This document shows positions 22,411-34,227 of a stretch of 64,000 nucleotides of DNA, in pieces (the stretch's first letter is position 1; each line of letters begins with the position of its first letter). The stretch is from Paraphysomonas bandaiensis (taxonomy: Eukaryota > Chrysophyceae), in NCBI GenBank assembly GCA_965644295.1, contig CBFFRP010000285.1, positions 62,001 through 126,000 on the forward strand, read 5' to 3'. Below the pieces are notes generated by a model. That model had not been told where the DNA came from. It saw only the letters and a list, made by a program, of their open reading frames with translations, and searched no databases. The position numbers were made by a program, and so were the translations under genes.

Positions 22411-23793
22411 TGAGTGATGTATATGTAATTAGCTTTAATAAGCAGTAGTATATGTGGTCACTGAACATCAGTCTCCTCCAAAGTATATACTACAGGTTCT
22501 ACAGCTGTACCTGTCAACCTGTACTTGAATATAGCAAAAGGTATTAGGATTCATCTTAACATAAGGTAGTATATGTAAAATATAATGTTCAATGAAATAT
22601 ATCATGAACTGAATTAATGATTATATTGAATTGAAGATACTTGATCGTCATCATAATGATCGTCATTTCCGTTACACCTCTAACTATTCTACAATGATCG
22701 CTGTTCTACATTATTATGCACTTTCTCTACATTATTGTGTTATTCACTTTACATTCAAATAATCACAACATTAGAAGTCGTCATTGTATATGTACCACTT
22801 TTATCGATAGTTGTCTCTGTTGTACATGAAATGTAAATACAGTGTACATCAGTACACTTAAACTACCTGCTGTGTACCTCAATAAATATGTTCCTTGACC
22901 TATCCCACCTACTTCAACTCTACACACAGATGTACTTCTTCATATACACTCCTCCATATACTACAGTACATCCCCTCACAACATACCAGCACATCAAGTC
23001 CGAGTTCTCTCTCAACTAAACCACAGTTATTCCATACCATACCATACCATTCATATATGAAGCTTGTCATATCCTCATCAATCCTCATCAAATGAAGCAA
23101 GTGATAAGTCTAATTTTCTTAACGAACTAAGTAGTAATACTATGCAGTTAGAAGATCTCAGTAGAAGTTTAAAAAAACGGAGAGTATCATTACGTACACG
23201 TACCGCGGGTATGCTAAAAAAATGCTAGCATGTTGTGAAGTTTACATATGGTAAAACGGTATGTTGATTGGATCGTGGTGGAGTCCTGTAGTTCTCTTGC
23301 CGTGTATTACGTGTAATATCTAGAGCAAGTATCTTGCCCTTATTAATTAACAGGTCTGTGTCTGTAGAGCTTTCCATGACTTTCCCATTATATTTGAGAT
23401 TTTATTAAACTTTAGACTACGACAACACCATAAACAGCTACATGTTTGTTTATCTTAGCCACGCGTCAAATTTCTTACTGTCGAAGTGGTTTTTGAAACA
23501 AATTGTTTGATATGAACACATCACCGCCGTTGGTCTCGTGGAAGAAAACGATATCTTGTAGATGCTGCTTATCAATATTTCAATTAATTGAAATTGGGAC
23601 ATTCTAAAATTGGATAGTTGAATATTTAATCCATCTAAAATTTCTACAAGTAATTGCAATAGTTGAGAATTAATTGATGCGTTAGGAATACCATCAGTTA
23701 GATCGTGGCAAGTGGCAAGTTATAATTGGAGTAAGGATATTAGTTATTACACAAAACCCTCAACAAAGTCGGACTCGCATCTTTTCGTGGTGT
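22411..23793. repeat. segmental duplication, copy 2 (degraded)
   Basis: Second copy of the 18053-19422 segment. Relative to copy 1 it has an insertion of roughly 240 bp near 22545-22780, a deletion of about 240 bp inside the TAF10 gene, and a deletion of about 70 bp near 23350. The remaining sequence is still highly similar. Confidence 0.85.
23066..23225 (+). pseudogene. TAF10: TAF10 pseudogene
   Basis: This copy keeps the N-terminal coding sequence (ATGAAGCAAGTGATAAGTC) and the C-terminal block (MQLEDLSRSLKKRR). It has lost the intervening histone-fold sequence through an internal deletion, and the original ATG context is changed to TTG. It cannot make a histone fold and is therefore a broken duplicate of the gene at 18457. 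Confidence 0.85.
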
Positions 23794-24140
23794 TCTGGGA
23801 TTATATTAGATATTATAATAGATGTACATTGTATGCAATAATGCAAGGTAAACTCGAGAGTAATGTCCAATTTAAACACAGCACATTATAACATGTCATG
23901 ATAGGTGATTAATTTCGAGCAACGTAGTATGTAGAAGTATTATTAAAGCACTTTCTATGTAAGAGATACTTCACACTGATATATACAGCTTTCTTGGGTT
24001 GTGCGGTATAATCTACAAGAGCACTTCATGCCTAAGTAGGTAGCACACAGTAAAATTAGAAACGAATGTATAATCTTATTTACATCAAAACAAGTAGACA
24101 TCGAACACAATTCGTATGGACACAGGCACAAGACATGATA
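23794..24140. other. intergenic
   Basis: AT-rich, with the 3' end of the minus-strand TPR gene at its right side. Nothing else was seen. Confidence 0.45.
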
Positions 24141-26757
24141 TTACGATGGCAAGGGGTCATACAGATTTGCAGTGAGATCAGCCATAGCCTCTGTCTGTGT
24201 TTCTGATAACGTGTAATTATGCTGAAGTTGATATTTGAGGTCTTCGAGTGCAAGCTGGTGAGTCCAGTGGAAAACGTTTATCCATCTATTCGAATGGGAC
24301 AAACACAAACGAGCTATTTTTCTAGCATTCTGGCTACTTTTTGCTGCCGCATCTGGGACTTGCATCCTCAGCTGTATCACAGCAAGGTTATGATAAGCTA
24401 CGGCGACCATACATAATTCCTTCGGTTTTGCTTCTTCAAAGGCAAGTCGACCTTCTTCTATCATATCCAGAACCTGATAAAGAACCTAGCAAAACAGTTT
24501 CAATATAAATCACTATGAACCCAGTAAGTATATATACCTTATGTGCCGCTTTAAAATTAGAAATTTGGTATTTGCAACATGAGAGCATTAGTAAACACTG
24601 AGCAACATACGAATCGTTTCCTAGCTTTCTGTGGGTGGCCAACGCCTGCTCGGTATGAGACAGAGCCGCACTAGTCATTTTACGCTTAAAAAAATAGAAT
24701 GCTAGAGTGATGGCAATGTATGACTTCAATTCAGTGCGAGTGTCAGAACTAAATATATCTTCCCGCGCTGTCCAAGTTTCTGCGATTCGTATCATCTGCA
24801 TGCTTTTGTCAGATTGTTTATTCTCTAATGCCAGTGTTGCAAACGCATTGGCAACAATTACAAGCTGGTAGCAAAGCGGTCGTAATTCTTCTTCGCTTAA
24901 TCCTTCCTCATCCTCAATTTCAATTGCATCGACTTGCATTCGCCGAGATGACGATTTCGATTTTCCTCGACTTGCTGTCGTACTTGACATCTGCTTCGCA
25001 TGCGTTCGTCGATATGTGGCATCTATCCAGCACGAATCAAGGATACTAGATACTATTTCAAGGTATTGCATATAGTTCTTTCGCTCTCTTAAGGCATCAA
25101 GTGAATTCTGAAGTTGGTGTCCGTTTGGAAGGGAAAGCCACTCTGCATACACATCGCCAGATGAATAGAACCATATCGGGAAACACTTAGGTGGAGCGCG
25201 TACAACAGCAAGAGCAGTGCCAGTTCGACCAGTGGCTTGAATCTCGTCCCGCTGCTTTCGGTCTGATACTTTCATTTTAGTTTCTCCACTTCGGGCAACT
25301 TTCTTTACAGGATCGTTTTCCAAAGCGCGGAACCCGGCAGTCGAAATTTTACCTGAAGTTGATTTTTTCCTGCTTAACTTACCCTTTGGACTGCCATCGC
25401 TGTCTGTGGGCGCAGTTTTCGCTCCCCCGGTACCTGGCCGTTTAGATTTCTGCTCAACGGCCTCACGCTCGATCCGCAGATCTTTAAACATTCCTTGTTC
25501 CTTCAGATCACTCGGCTTGGTGGAATCGCCGTTGTCAATGAATTCAAAAACAGCAGTGCTCTGCGATTTACTAACAGGCACCTGTGAGCTTGCGAAGACC
25601 GATAGTATATGTCTCGCCAAATGATTCTCCCAGCTAAATTTATTTAGATACCCATCTATCTCTTCCTGTTCACTGTCGCGCCTCGGAAGGGTGACATACT
25701 GTTGCCCTTGTTCGTGTTTCACTTCGTCTGCATCAGCCACGACTTCTTCCTCTTCGTAAGAGTAAGTTTCCTCCACTGGTGGAAGGTGGCGATCTGGGGA
25801 TCCTGCTGCAGCTGGGGCCACATTTCTGGATCCACTCACATCAACCGTGCGCACTTTTGGAAGAGTGGAGTGGGATTCAGTGGGAGGGGAGGATCTGTCA
25901 TATTTATGCTTCGGCATCTTCCCAACCCGCTTTTTATTACTCTTATAACCCTTCATACCTTTCACTTTTGAAGCTTCACGAATCATTTCTCGGGATTTCA
26001 TAAGGACGGATTGTGTGGTGTCTGCCATGCGTTTCTCCAGAGGATCTAGTTCTTCCGAGCTGGTGGCAGAAACAGAGTTTATGATTCGTTCTTTTTCAGC
26101 CAATTCAGCCATAAATTCTGCTTTAGTTAGGCGCTTTTTCTTAGATTTCTGGGCTGAGACAGGAACAGGTGGGGCCACTGACTCAACGTATACTCTCAAG
26201 TGGTCTGGCACTGGACTTGAAGCATTAGCTGGACCATCACAAGTTTCGCCCTCTTCCCTGACAACAGCGCCTGTCGATGTTATAACAGCAGGCTTAATAG
26301 CATCTGCCGTCTCTCTTGAGGCACGAACTATTGCCTCTCTCGATTCACCCCGGTAGATATTCATTTGTGGGGCTGTATCATGATGGTTGCACGCTTGAAA
26401 GAATGCGTCATTCATCTCATCTGCGGCCTCGTTATCAATCTTCTGTCTCTGTGAATGAGTATTTGACTCTGTAGAGGTATCACTAGATATTTTCATATCT
26501 TGTAGCATCTCTTTCATCCGGTTTTCAAACTTAACAAAATAATTCATACCATCAGATACACAGTTATATGCATATATAACATCACACACCTCTGCTTCCA
26601 TTTTTTTCTTATATTCTTGAAGTATGGCCTCATTTTGCCTCCTCAAATCCTGTGTAATTATCATATCTATCAATACAATACACATATAACAATAATAGCA
26701 TCATACTTCTAAGAAGGCTTTCTTCTCTAATTCTGTTTTGTCAATTCCGTCGCTCAT
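24141..26757 (-). CDS. large coiled-coil / TPR-like protein of unknown function
   Basis: I start the gene at 26757 (MSDGIDKTELEKKAFLE), which joins across a 57-nt intron to LRRQNEAILQEYKKKMEAE. A further stretch reads as a 60-nt, stop-free GT-AG intron (GTGTGTGATG...TTGTTAAG near 26530-26590); removing it gives a continuous helix into FENRMKEML. The middle (about residues 80-480) is charged and low in complexity, with basic patches such as GYKSNKKRVGKMPKHKY. The C-terminal 250 residues look like TPR-type helix pairs (YIAITLAFYFFKRKMTSAAL, CMVAVAYHNLAVIQLRMQ). The last exon, from about 24486 to 24141, follows an intron near 24487-24537. I do not recognise the protein. It diverges from the HCNGP-like gene across about 650 bp. 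Confidence 0.7.
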
Positions 26758-27404
26758 AATAAACTATCAATTACTATATAATCAATCGTAAACTACGGTC
26801 AACAAGTAAACTATATGGTAATAATGATACTACTAGATAGATCTGCGATGCATTCAGCATGCCATGTATCTGGCACCATGCCCAGCTAGAGTTTGCAAGA
26901 TGCATATGAATGTTAAGTTATCTCATGCAACCTCATCTGCATACATACATACAGCCATATGCATATATATGACAACCGCCGTTACAAATTCGATATGTTA
27001 GTAATACAGAATAAATACAGAGTATACCGTCCATTGAAATTATAAAGTTTATGTTAAAACCATGTATTTTTCTATTAAAACTCTAGAATCTGGTATCACA
27101 AGGCTATAAATACCAGGATTTATAGCATACAGATCACACTGGCAGTATACTGCATGAGTGTGTACACCTATACTACCATATACTGCTGTACAGCAGTACA
27201 TAGAGCAGAGCTGTACTGCTGTATATAGAGAGCAGACAGCTGAGTCTGGCAGTACAGAGTGCTGTATAGGAAGTCCCTCCATTCTCTACCTTCTCATACA
27301 TACATACATGCATGGCATGGTACATGTATATGTATATGTATATGATCCAATCAATGCAAGTATAGAAGGTTCATAGCCTCTCCTGACTATATATATACTA
27401 TACA
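26758..27404. promoter_or_regulatory. divergent promoter region with an 18-bp perfect palindrome
   Basis: This spacer separates two outward-facing genes. At 27181-27198 the sequence TACTGCTGTACAGCAGTA is a perfect palindrome. A second half-site, CTGTACTGCTGTATATAG, follows within 15 bases. The motif is like those before several other genes in the window. A core-promoter or transcription-factor role is an inference. Confidence 0.5.
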
Positions 27405-28086
27405 ATGAATGCACTTGGACTAATCAATTATGACACAGACTCAGATAATGAGAGCACTGTAGAGACAGATAATCCACAGCAACAACAACAATCAGATCAA
27501 TTACAAGAAGTGAAACATAATCATATAGCAGCATTAGATAATACACATAATACACGCAGTGATACTATTGATAGTGTATCGAATGATACAGTGACATGTG
27601 ATCCAGAAACAGTGGACAAAATACGACATTATATTTCCTTGAAAGAGAAAAATAACTTCTCTTTAACAGAGAGCATTCGCAGTAAAAAAGATTTTGGAAA
27701 TCCGTATATACTTCAGAAAGTTGTGGACTTCTATCATATTGATCAGGTACGGATGTTATACTCGTTGTATATCATTTGAACTATATCCCTATAGTACGGC
27801 TCTAATTATCCGAAGGAGATCTGGGACCCGTCAGCATACAAAAAGGTAGATATCACAAGTTCACACTTGAGAATATAATGTGACAATTATGTATATCTAG
27901 TTTGATTTTGACAATGGATCTGTACAAATTGCTTCTCAACCTCAACAAGAAAGCAGTGACAGAGTCATTAAAGGTAGCGAAAATGAGGGTGATAGCGCCC
28001 AAGGTTTCGGGAGAAAGAGGAAAAGTAGATGGGACAGCACTGAAGCAGACGAACAAAAATCAATCTCATTGCTGTCAAAGAATTAG
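27405..28086 (+). CDS. SAP30BP: HCNGP-like / SAP30-binding protein homologue
   Basis: Three exons, 27405-27746, 27795-27845 and 27901-28086, with introns of 48 and 55 nt. The start MNALGLINYDTDSDNES matches the usual acidic N-terminus of the family. The core runs from KIRHYISLKEK through SLTESIRSKKDFGNPYIL and crosses the first splice into YGSNYPKEIWDPSAY, which contains the invariant NYPKxIWDP signature of the HCNGP domain. A C-terminal basic motif, RKRKSRWD, is also typical. Homologues are nuclear and linked to transcription repression and pre-mRNA splicing. The protein is shorter than the animal versions. Confidence 0.88.
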
Positions 28087-28461
28087 ATTTTATGCTATCT
28101 ACGAGTTGTACCTATATTAGTTTGTAGATTCTACTGTCATACTTCCTTGACCATGTATCAGAATTAGGATTGTAAGTAATGTACTTGGTGTTGGAAGTAT
28201 GCAGTATTTGTCTTCTTATTGTAAGTGTACTCTGCAGAGTTTATTGTAGTTATAGTGAGCGATGGTGAAGGCTTGTGGTCAGGATTGATGGACCTAAGTA
28301 AATATCTGAAATCTGAAAGATATATTTCTACAATTGAGTCGTAGTGCATGTGTGCATGTCAAATATCAAGTCACAGTTCTATAAACGCTACAATTATTTT
28401 TTTACAACACAAATATCTGAGTTGATATACCCGTAAGCCTAATGGGTATATCGCTCTGATA
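28087..28461. other. intergenic between two convergent genes
   Basis: AT-rich 3' flanks of the HCNGP-like and YqaJ-like genes. No feature was seen. Confidence 0.4.
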
Positions 28462-30168
28462 TCAACTGTCGAGAAGAATATTGATTATATTCAATTTCTC
28501 CTCGTCATCTGCTATGAAATAATTACATCTCATGTAGTCATTCCTTCTTATTGTTTCTACAGCTTTACAAAATTTAAACAAGCTCGGCATTATATGAGTA
28601 TTCCAGTGTTGGGAGTGGTAATATGGAGGCCCATGTAGATTGATTCGGCTGATGCGGAAGCGGTCTGTGCCACTTTGAATTTGCTCGTTGTCATCGCTTG
28701 TCTCCGACACATACTCCACGAGATCGCCTGTAGCACACCCAGTCATATGCATGTAAACAACCATCTGAATCTGGTCGTAAAGTGGAGGCTGTGGAGCAAT
28801 CCTTCCAACCCGTGATTTGGCTTCCACGACTACGGAGTGGCGACTCCACGTTTGTGCATCATCAAATGACATGTCTAACTGTTCACTAATACCATCTACA
28901 AACCCCACAATATAAAAGCGTGGGAACACTGGATTTAAAGAGAATAGCGAACTGGAGGGTGGTGACATCACGGGTGAAGTAGACAAAAATTGAATCTTCC
29001 CTGCGTGACAGGATGAACAAGAAACCGATCGGTTAGGGTTGTTCGGGCTAGATGTTACGCTATCCACCCGAGTAACTGTCACTTGACCTCGAAATTCTGA
29101 CCAGTACAGTCTGTGTCCCTCACACACCGCTCTCAGGTCACTAATAACTGCTTCGCTATTCCATTCCGCAGTGGTATCGATTTCACATACAATTACCTCG
29201 ATCCAATTGTCACTTTCGCCGCCCACACGAGGCCGCTTCGGTGCATTATGCACTGCACATTCACATATAAGCGTTTCCGACGCTGAAGAAAATTCGCCGA
29301 CACCAGCCAGCTTCTCAACCATGCCCAAAATAGTATGTAGTACCTCTCCGTCTACCACACCACCACCTTCGACACAATTGGCGGGAAGTCGCCGCCGCTG
29401 GTGTCGATATGATATTGGTTTTGATAAAAGGCCTTTATCTAACGCCGAGACCCGCTCTACGGAATATTTCATAGAGACAGGGAGGTCAAATATGTGTTTC
29501 AGTACATCATATAGTCCACACCGCCTCAAAAAAACTGCTTCCTGCTCCATCAATTTATTCCAGTCTCGTTCCGTCCGGAATCGCATGAAACCTGTGTTCG
29601 AAGAAAAGACAGGTGAAGGTTGGTGATTATCATCGTATACAGGCCATACTAGCATATAGTCATTTCGGCAATGGACAGGAAATCCAACCATCGATTCGTA
29701 CGTATCAATGGCACGTTCTTCACAAGCATTCCCATAACTAGTGCGAATTCTTGAACCTAAAATCTCATTAACAAAGGATACTTCATCTTCATCAAGAGCG
29801 AGTTTGGCATCAAAGCTATCAAGTGTCTTTTTGATACAATTCAATAATTCTGTCGATTGTTTTTGACTTGTTGTAACTTTACTATCACTCATTTTATCTA
29901 TAACGGATTGTATGGTAGCCTGTGAAGTGGGAGGAAGCTTGCTAAGAGAACTATAAACAGCTTCATCATCAGTAACTAGCTCTACACCAGTTATACTGAC
30001 ATCTAAATCGAGAAGATCAGGTAGATCTTGGTATATATATTTATCGAAGAGAGAGATTTTAGATTTCCATTTATTGTATCCAGCGATACCAGCAACATCA
30101 CTAGCGGATATACGTATAATATGAGACTCTATTTGTTGAGCTATATTGTCTGGAGGATCCATATACAC
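28462..30168 (-). CDS. YqaJ/lambda-exonuclease-like PD-(D/E)XK nuclease domain protein
   Basis: A single exon encodes 568 residues. The fold's landmarks are visible in order: ISASDVAGIAGYNKWKSKI near residue 22 (the A-G-x-N-x-W/Y entry motif), SYGNACEERAIDTYESMVG near 135-155 (the G-x-x-x-E region), FYIVGFVDGI near 418 (catalytic Asp in VDG), VVVEAKSRVG near 447 (the ExK) and DQIQMVVYMHMTG near 465 (the QxQ/Y helix). These are characteristic of YqaJ/alkaline-exonuclease-type enzymes, which resect double-stranded DNA. A long insert between the second and third motifs is unusual. I see no inverted repeats or target duplication around it, so it looks like a host gene rather than an obvious transposon cargo. 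The catalytic activity is inferred from motifs only. Confidence 0.72.
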   Translation of the reverse strand: MYMDPPDNIAQQIESHIIRISASDVAGIAGYNKWKSKISLFDKYIYQDLPDLLDLDVSITGVELVTDDEAVYSSLSKLPPTSQATIQSVIDKMSDSKVTTSQKQSTELLNCIKKTLDSFDAKLALDEDEVSFVNEILGSRIRTSYGNACEERAIDTYESMVGFPVHCRNDYMLVWPVYDDNHQPSPVFSSNTGFMRFRTERDWNKLMEQEAVFLRRCGLYDVLKHIFDLPVSMKYSVERVSALDKGLLSKPISYRHQRRRLPANCVEGGGVVDGEVLHTILGMVEKLAGVGEFSSASETLICECAVHNAPKRPRVGGESDNWIEVIVCEIDTTAEWNSEAVISDLRAVCEGHRLYWSEFRGQVTVTRVDSVTSSPNNPNRSVSCSSCHAGKIQFLSTSPVMSPPSSSLFSLNPVFPRFYIVGFVDGISEQLDMSFDDAQTWSRHSVVVEAKSRVGRIAPQPPLYDQIQMVVYMHMTGCATGDLVEYVSETSDDNEQIQSGTDRFRISRINLHGPPYYHSQHWNTHIMPSLFKFCKAVETIRRNDYMRCNYFIADDEEKLNIINILLDS

Positions 30169-30289
30169 TGTAGGAATTCCTAGTTAGATGGCGTTTACTT
30201 TATACATTACATACAATGACAGTTCTCGAGTTCAGAGTGAAGATATGGAATGATGAGGAGATACTACGTATATTCATGCACTGTAGGTT

Positions 30290-30321
<32 letters not shown>

Positions 30322-30669
30322 TGTATGTATGTATGTATGTATGTATGTATGTATGTATGTATGTATGTATGTATGTATGTATGTATGTATGTATGTATGT
30401 ATGTATGTATGTATGTATGTATGTATGTATGTATGTATGTATGTATGTATGTATGTATGTATGTATGTATGTATGTATGTATGTATGTATGTATGTATGT
30501 ATGTATGTATGTATGTATGTATGTATGTATGTATGTATGTATGCATGTATGTATGTATGTATGTATGTATGTATGTATGTATGTATGTATGTATGTATGT
30601 ATGTATGTATGTATGTATGTATGTATGTATGTATGTATGTATGTATGTATGCATGTATGTATGTATGTT
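30290..30669. repeat. (ATGT)n tetranucleotide array, about 380 bp
   Basis: Near-perfect ATGT/GTAT units with two single-base variants (ATGC near 30541 and 30651). It lies between the YqaJ-like gene and the glycosyltransferase gene. Long Cys-Met-Tyr-Val frames across it are artefacts. Confidence 0.97.
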
Positions 30670-30750
30670 TAAGTTAATCTTGTCCACACCATACTATTAA
30701 CTCTTAGAACTCACCCGTCACTGTGACGGAACAAGTGTATCGTCAAACAA

Positions 30751-33154
30751 ATGATCCACTTCAGCAATACATTTGTGACATCTCTCCTTATATTTCTTTG
30801 TATATTAGCCTCTATAGATCTATGGCGACAATACATATCCAGATACGATGATGTACTCTTCTACCAATATTCAATGGGTTTACAATCCAGTAATGAGTTC
30901 TGGAAGATTGGATACCGTCTGGAAAATGCAGAGATTAAGCTTGAGAATCAGAGGAATTATCATGCAGCTGTAAGAGATGGGCTCAGGTCTCTATCATTGC
31001 CTTTAAGAGGACAGTCAAACGACTTCACTGGTAGACGACGTGCACGTCATATGCTTGAAGAGCTCGAGCATAATATTAATAATACAGTGGAAATTAAGTG
31101 TGAAGCAAATAATGAAAGGCTCCGAGTTGGCTCCAGTGACTACCGTACAGATGCCAGGGATTCGTGCTTAATATATACTGGCTCTTCTAGTACAACTCAG
31201 GGCCCTGACACAATGTTCGAAATTGTAGATTTAGGAGATGAAGCCTTTGGATTGAGGTCTTTATCGAATGAAAAATATGTTCAAGTTATACCGCCCGGAT
31301 CAGGAGACTCTTTTGATCCATGGAAGTTATCAGTAGGTGGAGTCGTACCGGGGGCAGCAGAGAGGTTTCGCATATCTCCCGATGGGTATCTTTATTCTGG
31401 CCTCGTGGGTGGGTGTTCAGAGCGTAATATTTGCTCTTAGTGTTCTCATTTAATGATAGGTGGATTTTTTTCGTGCTCTCCTAATAATGCTGTTACTGGT
31501 ACCAGCTACTCCCACATGGGGTCTAGGTTTCTTGTTGAACGCGTTTCTGATAAGGCTGGCGCAGCAGCTCGTGATCTCGCATCCCTTTCGGCTGAAATAA
31601 TGACCATACAATCTACCGCTATAGAGCGTGCTAAAGTAGACCACGCATCTAGGTAGCGTAGCCGTGATAGATGTTGTTTTTGTGACTGATGTGTTTATCC
31701 GGGTACTTCGTAGTGTTGCTTCTGCCGATGGTGCTGCTGAAGACGCTGGAAAAAATATACCTGCTACAAAAATATGTCTAGGTGGGTGGTGTGATATTCT
31801 TTTAGATATACTGCGCTGATGGGATCATTGATGGACTCAGGTGTTCCCATGACCTCTAAAGGAACTGCTATGAAAGAGATATCAGAATCACCTGTGTGGA
31901 GTAATCTATTTGACTCGTTCATGGAGGTATAGGATGAGTAGTGTTTTTTTGCTCTCTTAAACTTCTACAGTCCATCGACTGGCACAGCAATGAGCTTCAT
32001 TTCGGATTTTTCTTTGGTTTTGATAAGGCGGATGAGATGTACGACACTGGTGATGCCTGGTCAGACATACGAGAGTACTTCAGGGAACGGTATGAAAACA
32101 TCTGTAATGCCATTCACAATATATTTTTATTCGGCCTGTATATAGTGCTACTCAGCGTCTTCGAGATCAACTTGTAGATAACAGGTATGTGTTCGGTTGT
32201 TTAGCAATATACCTCCCATTGGATAAATGTTTTATAGTGCTATTGAGAAGATACTGAAGGAACAGCTATCTATAAAACTATCTCACTTTGACCATTTGGA
32301 GGTAATGATATAGATTCTCCCATGCTAGATTCATAGAAAAATATTGTAGGGGTCACCTACTCAAGTTGTTAGTCAGCTGATGCTCAAGGCTTATGCAGAA
32401 GGTTACGACTATTTCTACCAGGTTATTTACTTCCACATTTTCTCCATGCTTTTTCATGGTGTGTGCTACAGGTCAATGACGATACACAAATTATATCTCC
32501 GAATTGGGCAACTACTTTCATTAGTATTCTGTCGTCCAATCCCGTTGCACCTAACGTAGGGGTGACCGGTCCCTTAGATTTGAATAACGACAAAATATTT
32601 ACTCATAGTTTTGTGCATCGCACCCATATTGAGGTGGGGTTTGCGCTGTGTGTATGATTATGGCACTAACCATCAATAGATATTCGGCTATCTTTTCCCC
32701 CCGTCATTTAAGAACTGGTGGTCAGATGACTGGATATCTACTGTATATGGCGAAACACATACATTCAGGTGTGCAACATTTTAATCTGCGACATCAGTAA
32801 TAGATATTTTCTTGTGAGCAGGCCTGCAGATATTCATATTCAACACAATGTTGGCGCCCAAAAATTGGATGGTTATACAAGATATGCCGTAGACGAGGTG
32901 GGTACTCTTGTTGCCCACGATATTTTACTCATCGTGATGCTCAGGGTGCTAAGCTACGATTAGATAGAGAACTCATGGTCGGTTTTGTTCAGGTACGCAA
33001 TGTTTATCTCGTTAATGATGACATAAATACTTTTTACCAGATTGACAAATGGTTGGCAAAGCATTCCTTTCCTCGACTTCCACTTCCTGTTGTTTGTGGT
33101 TACATTCCTCTAGTGAGACATTTGGCAGATTCATTCGCCACGAAACAGAATTAG
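30751..33154 (+). CDS. putative type II membrane glycosyltransferase, many exons
   Basis: The start at 30751 gives a hydrophobic N-terminal anchor (TFVTSLLIFLCILASIDLW), typical of Golgi enzymes. The first exon then encodes a region with repeated patterns (FEIVDLGDEAFGLRSLSNEK, RFRISPDGYLYSG) that resembles a beta-trefoil carbohydrate-binding fold. Later exons, separated by roughly 45-60-nt introns, give a GT-A-like catalytic core: ELHFGFFFGFDKADEMYD, FYQVNDDTQIISPNWA (DxD-type metal site), PNVGVTGPLD and KNWWSDDWIS. The end is VRHLADSFATKQN. The family and donor sugar are unknown to me. Individual exon borders are approximate, but the order of conserved segments supports one gene. Confidence 0.6.
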
Positions 33155-33706
33155 CCATTGGTACAATGTAATAATAATTTTTTGTAGTGTATCATGTGCA
33201 TTAGCAGTAATAGCCTATTTGCCGTTTATCTGAAATTTTGTGTTTGGTTTATCCTTTTCAGTGTAGCCACATAGATACTGATATTTTAAGTATACGGTAT
33301 TCAGTATTCAGTATATCAACTCGATTAGTACATGACAGCATGTAAGCGTTACATGTAATGTTCAACAGTCAACAGCACTACGTAAATACCTATATAATTA
33401 AGTTAGTTACACAGACAGCTAGTTAGCTGTATTCTTAGTATTGACACTACTGTATACATAATACATATCATCTGCTATTTCCAAAGTAAACATACATTTC
33501 ACAAATATCATATTTATTCTCAGCGCTTTTTATTTTTTAGAGTCAATGGCTTAATAACTTTTGTAATGAATAGATATCTCAATGAGAAATGACACTTAAC
33601 TTTTGTCTTTCTCTGAAACTTTGAAGAATTTACTGATACACGTACTTGGTAGGATTGAAGGATTGAATATAGAGTGTGTATCTACATAAGGTATATTGAA
33701 GGTCTT
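33155..33706. other. intergenic
   Basis: AT-rich 3' flank of the glycosyltransferase gene. Nothing supportable was seen before the LINE tail. Confidence 0.4.
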
Positions 33707-33888
33707 TTTATTTAGCAATAGGCGTTAAAAACTCGTTCCCCCGATACAGTGGCTAGTTGAATGCTAGATCTACTAGTTAGACCTCTACCCATAACTAATC
33801 AGCACAAATTCTATTATCCTACTATTTAGCGCTACAGAAGCTGCTTGTGCGTCGTTGCAAGCACCAAGGTTCGCAGCTGCCAGCTGCA
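33707..33888 (-). repeat. LINE 3'-tail copy (truncated)
   Basis: On the minus strand this matches the 3' end of the LINE at 56155-56315. Shared landmarks are CCTTGGTGCTTGC, GACGCACAAGCAGCTT, TAAATAGTAGGATAA and the terminus AACGCCTATTGCTAAATA. It is a short 5'-truncated insertion, or a SINE that borrows the LINE tail. Confidence 0.85.
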
Positions 33889-34227
33889 CGCTTTATTGTA
33901 TCATCTAATTGGTTTATATATTTATTCAAGTATTTAATCGTTCTAACTTAATTTTTCATGCAAAAAAGCAGAGCAATCAAATGCATCCTTGTAATCTTTG
34001 TCTACCAATAATTGGGAAACACAGAAATTAAAAGATCTAAACATCACTATGGTATGAAAAGTTTATGAATATGCTAAGATACAACCAGAATATGCATATC
34101 ATGATAATATAGAACCGAATCCTTATCGTGTCGTAAAGAAGGAAGAAATTATTCGCCAAAAATTACAATAAAGCTCATACAGCATACAGTACATAATAAA
34201 AACACACTACCTCTACGTTAACGAAAT

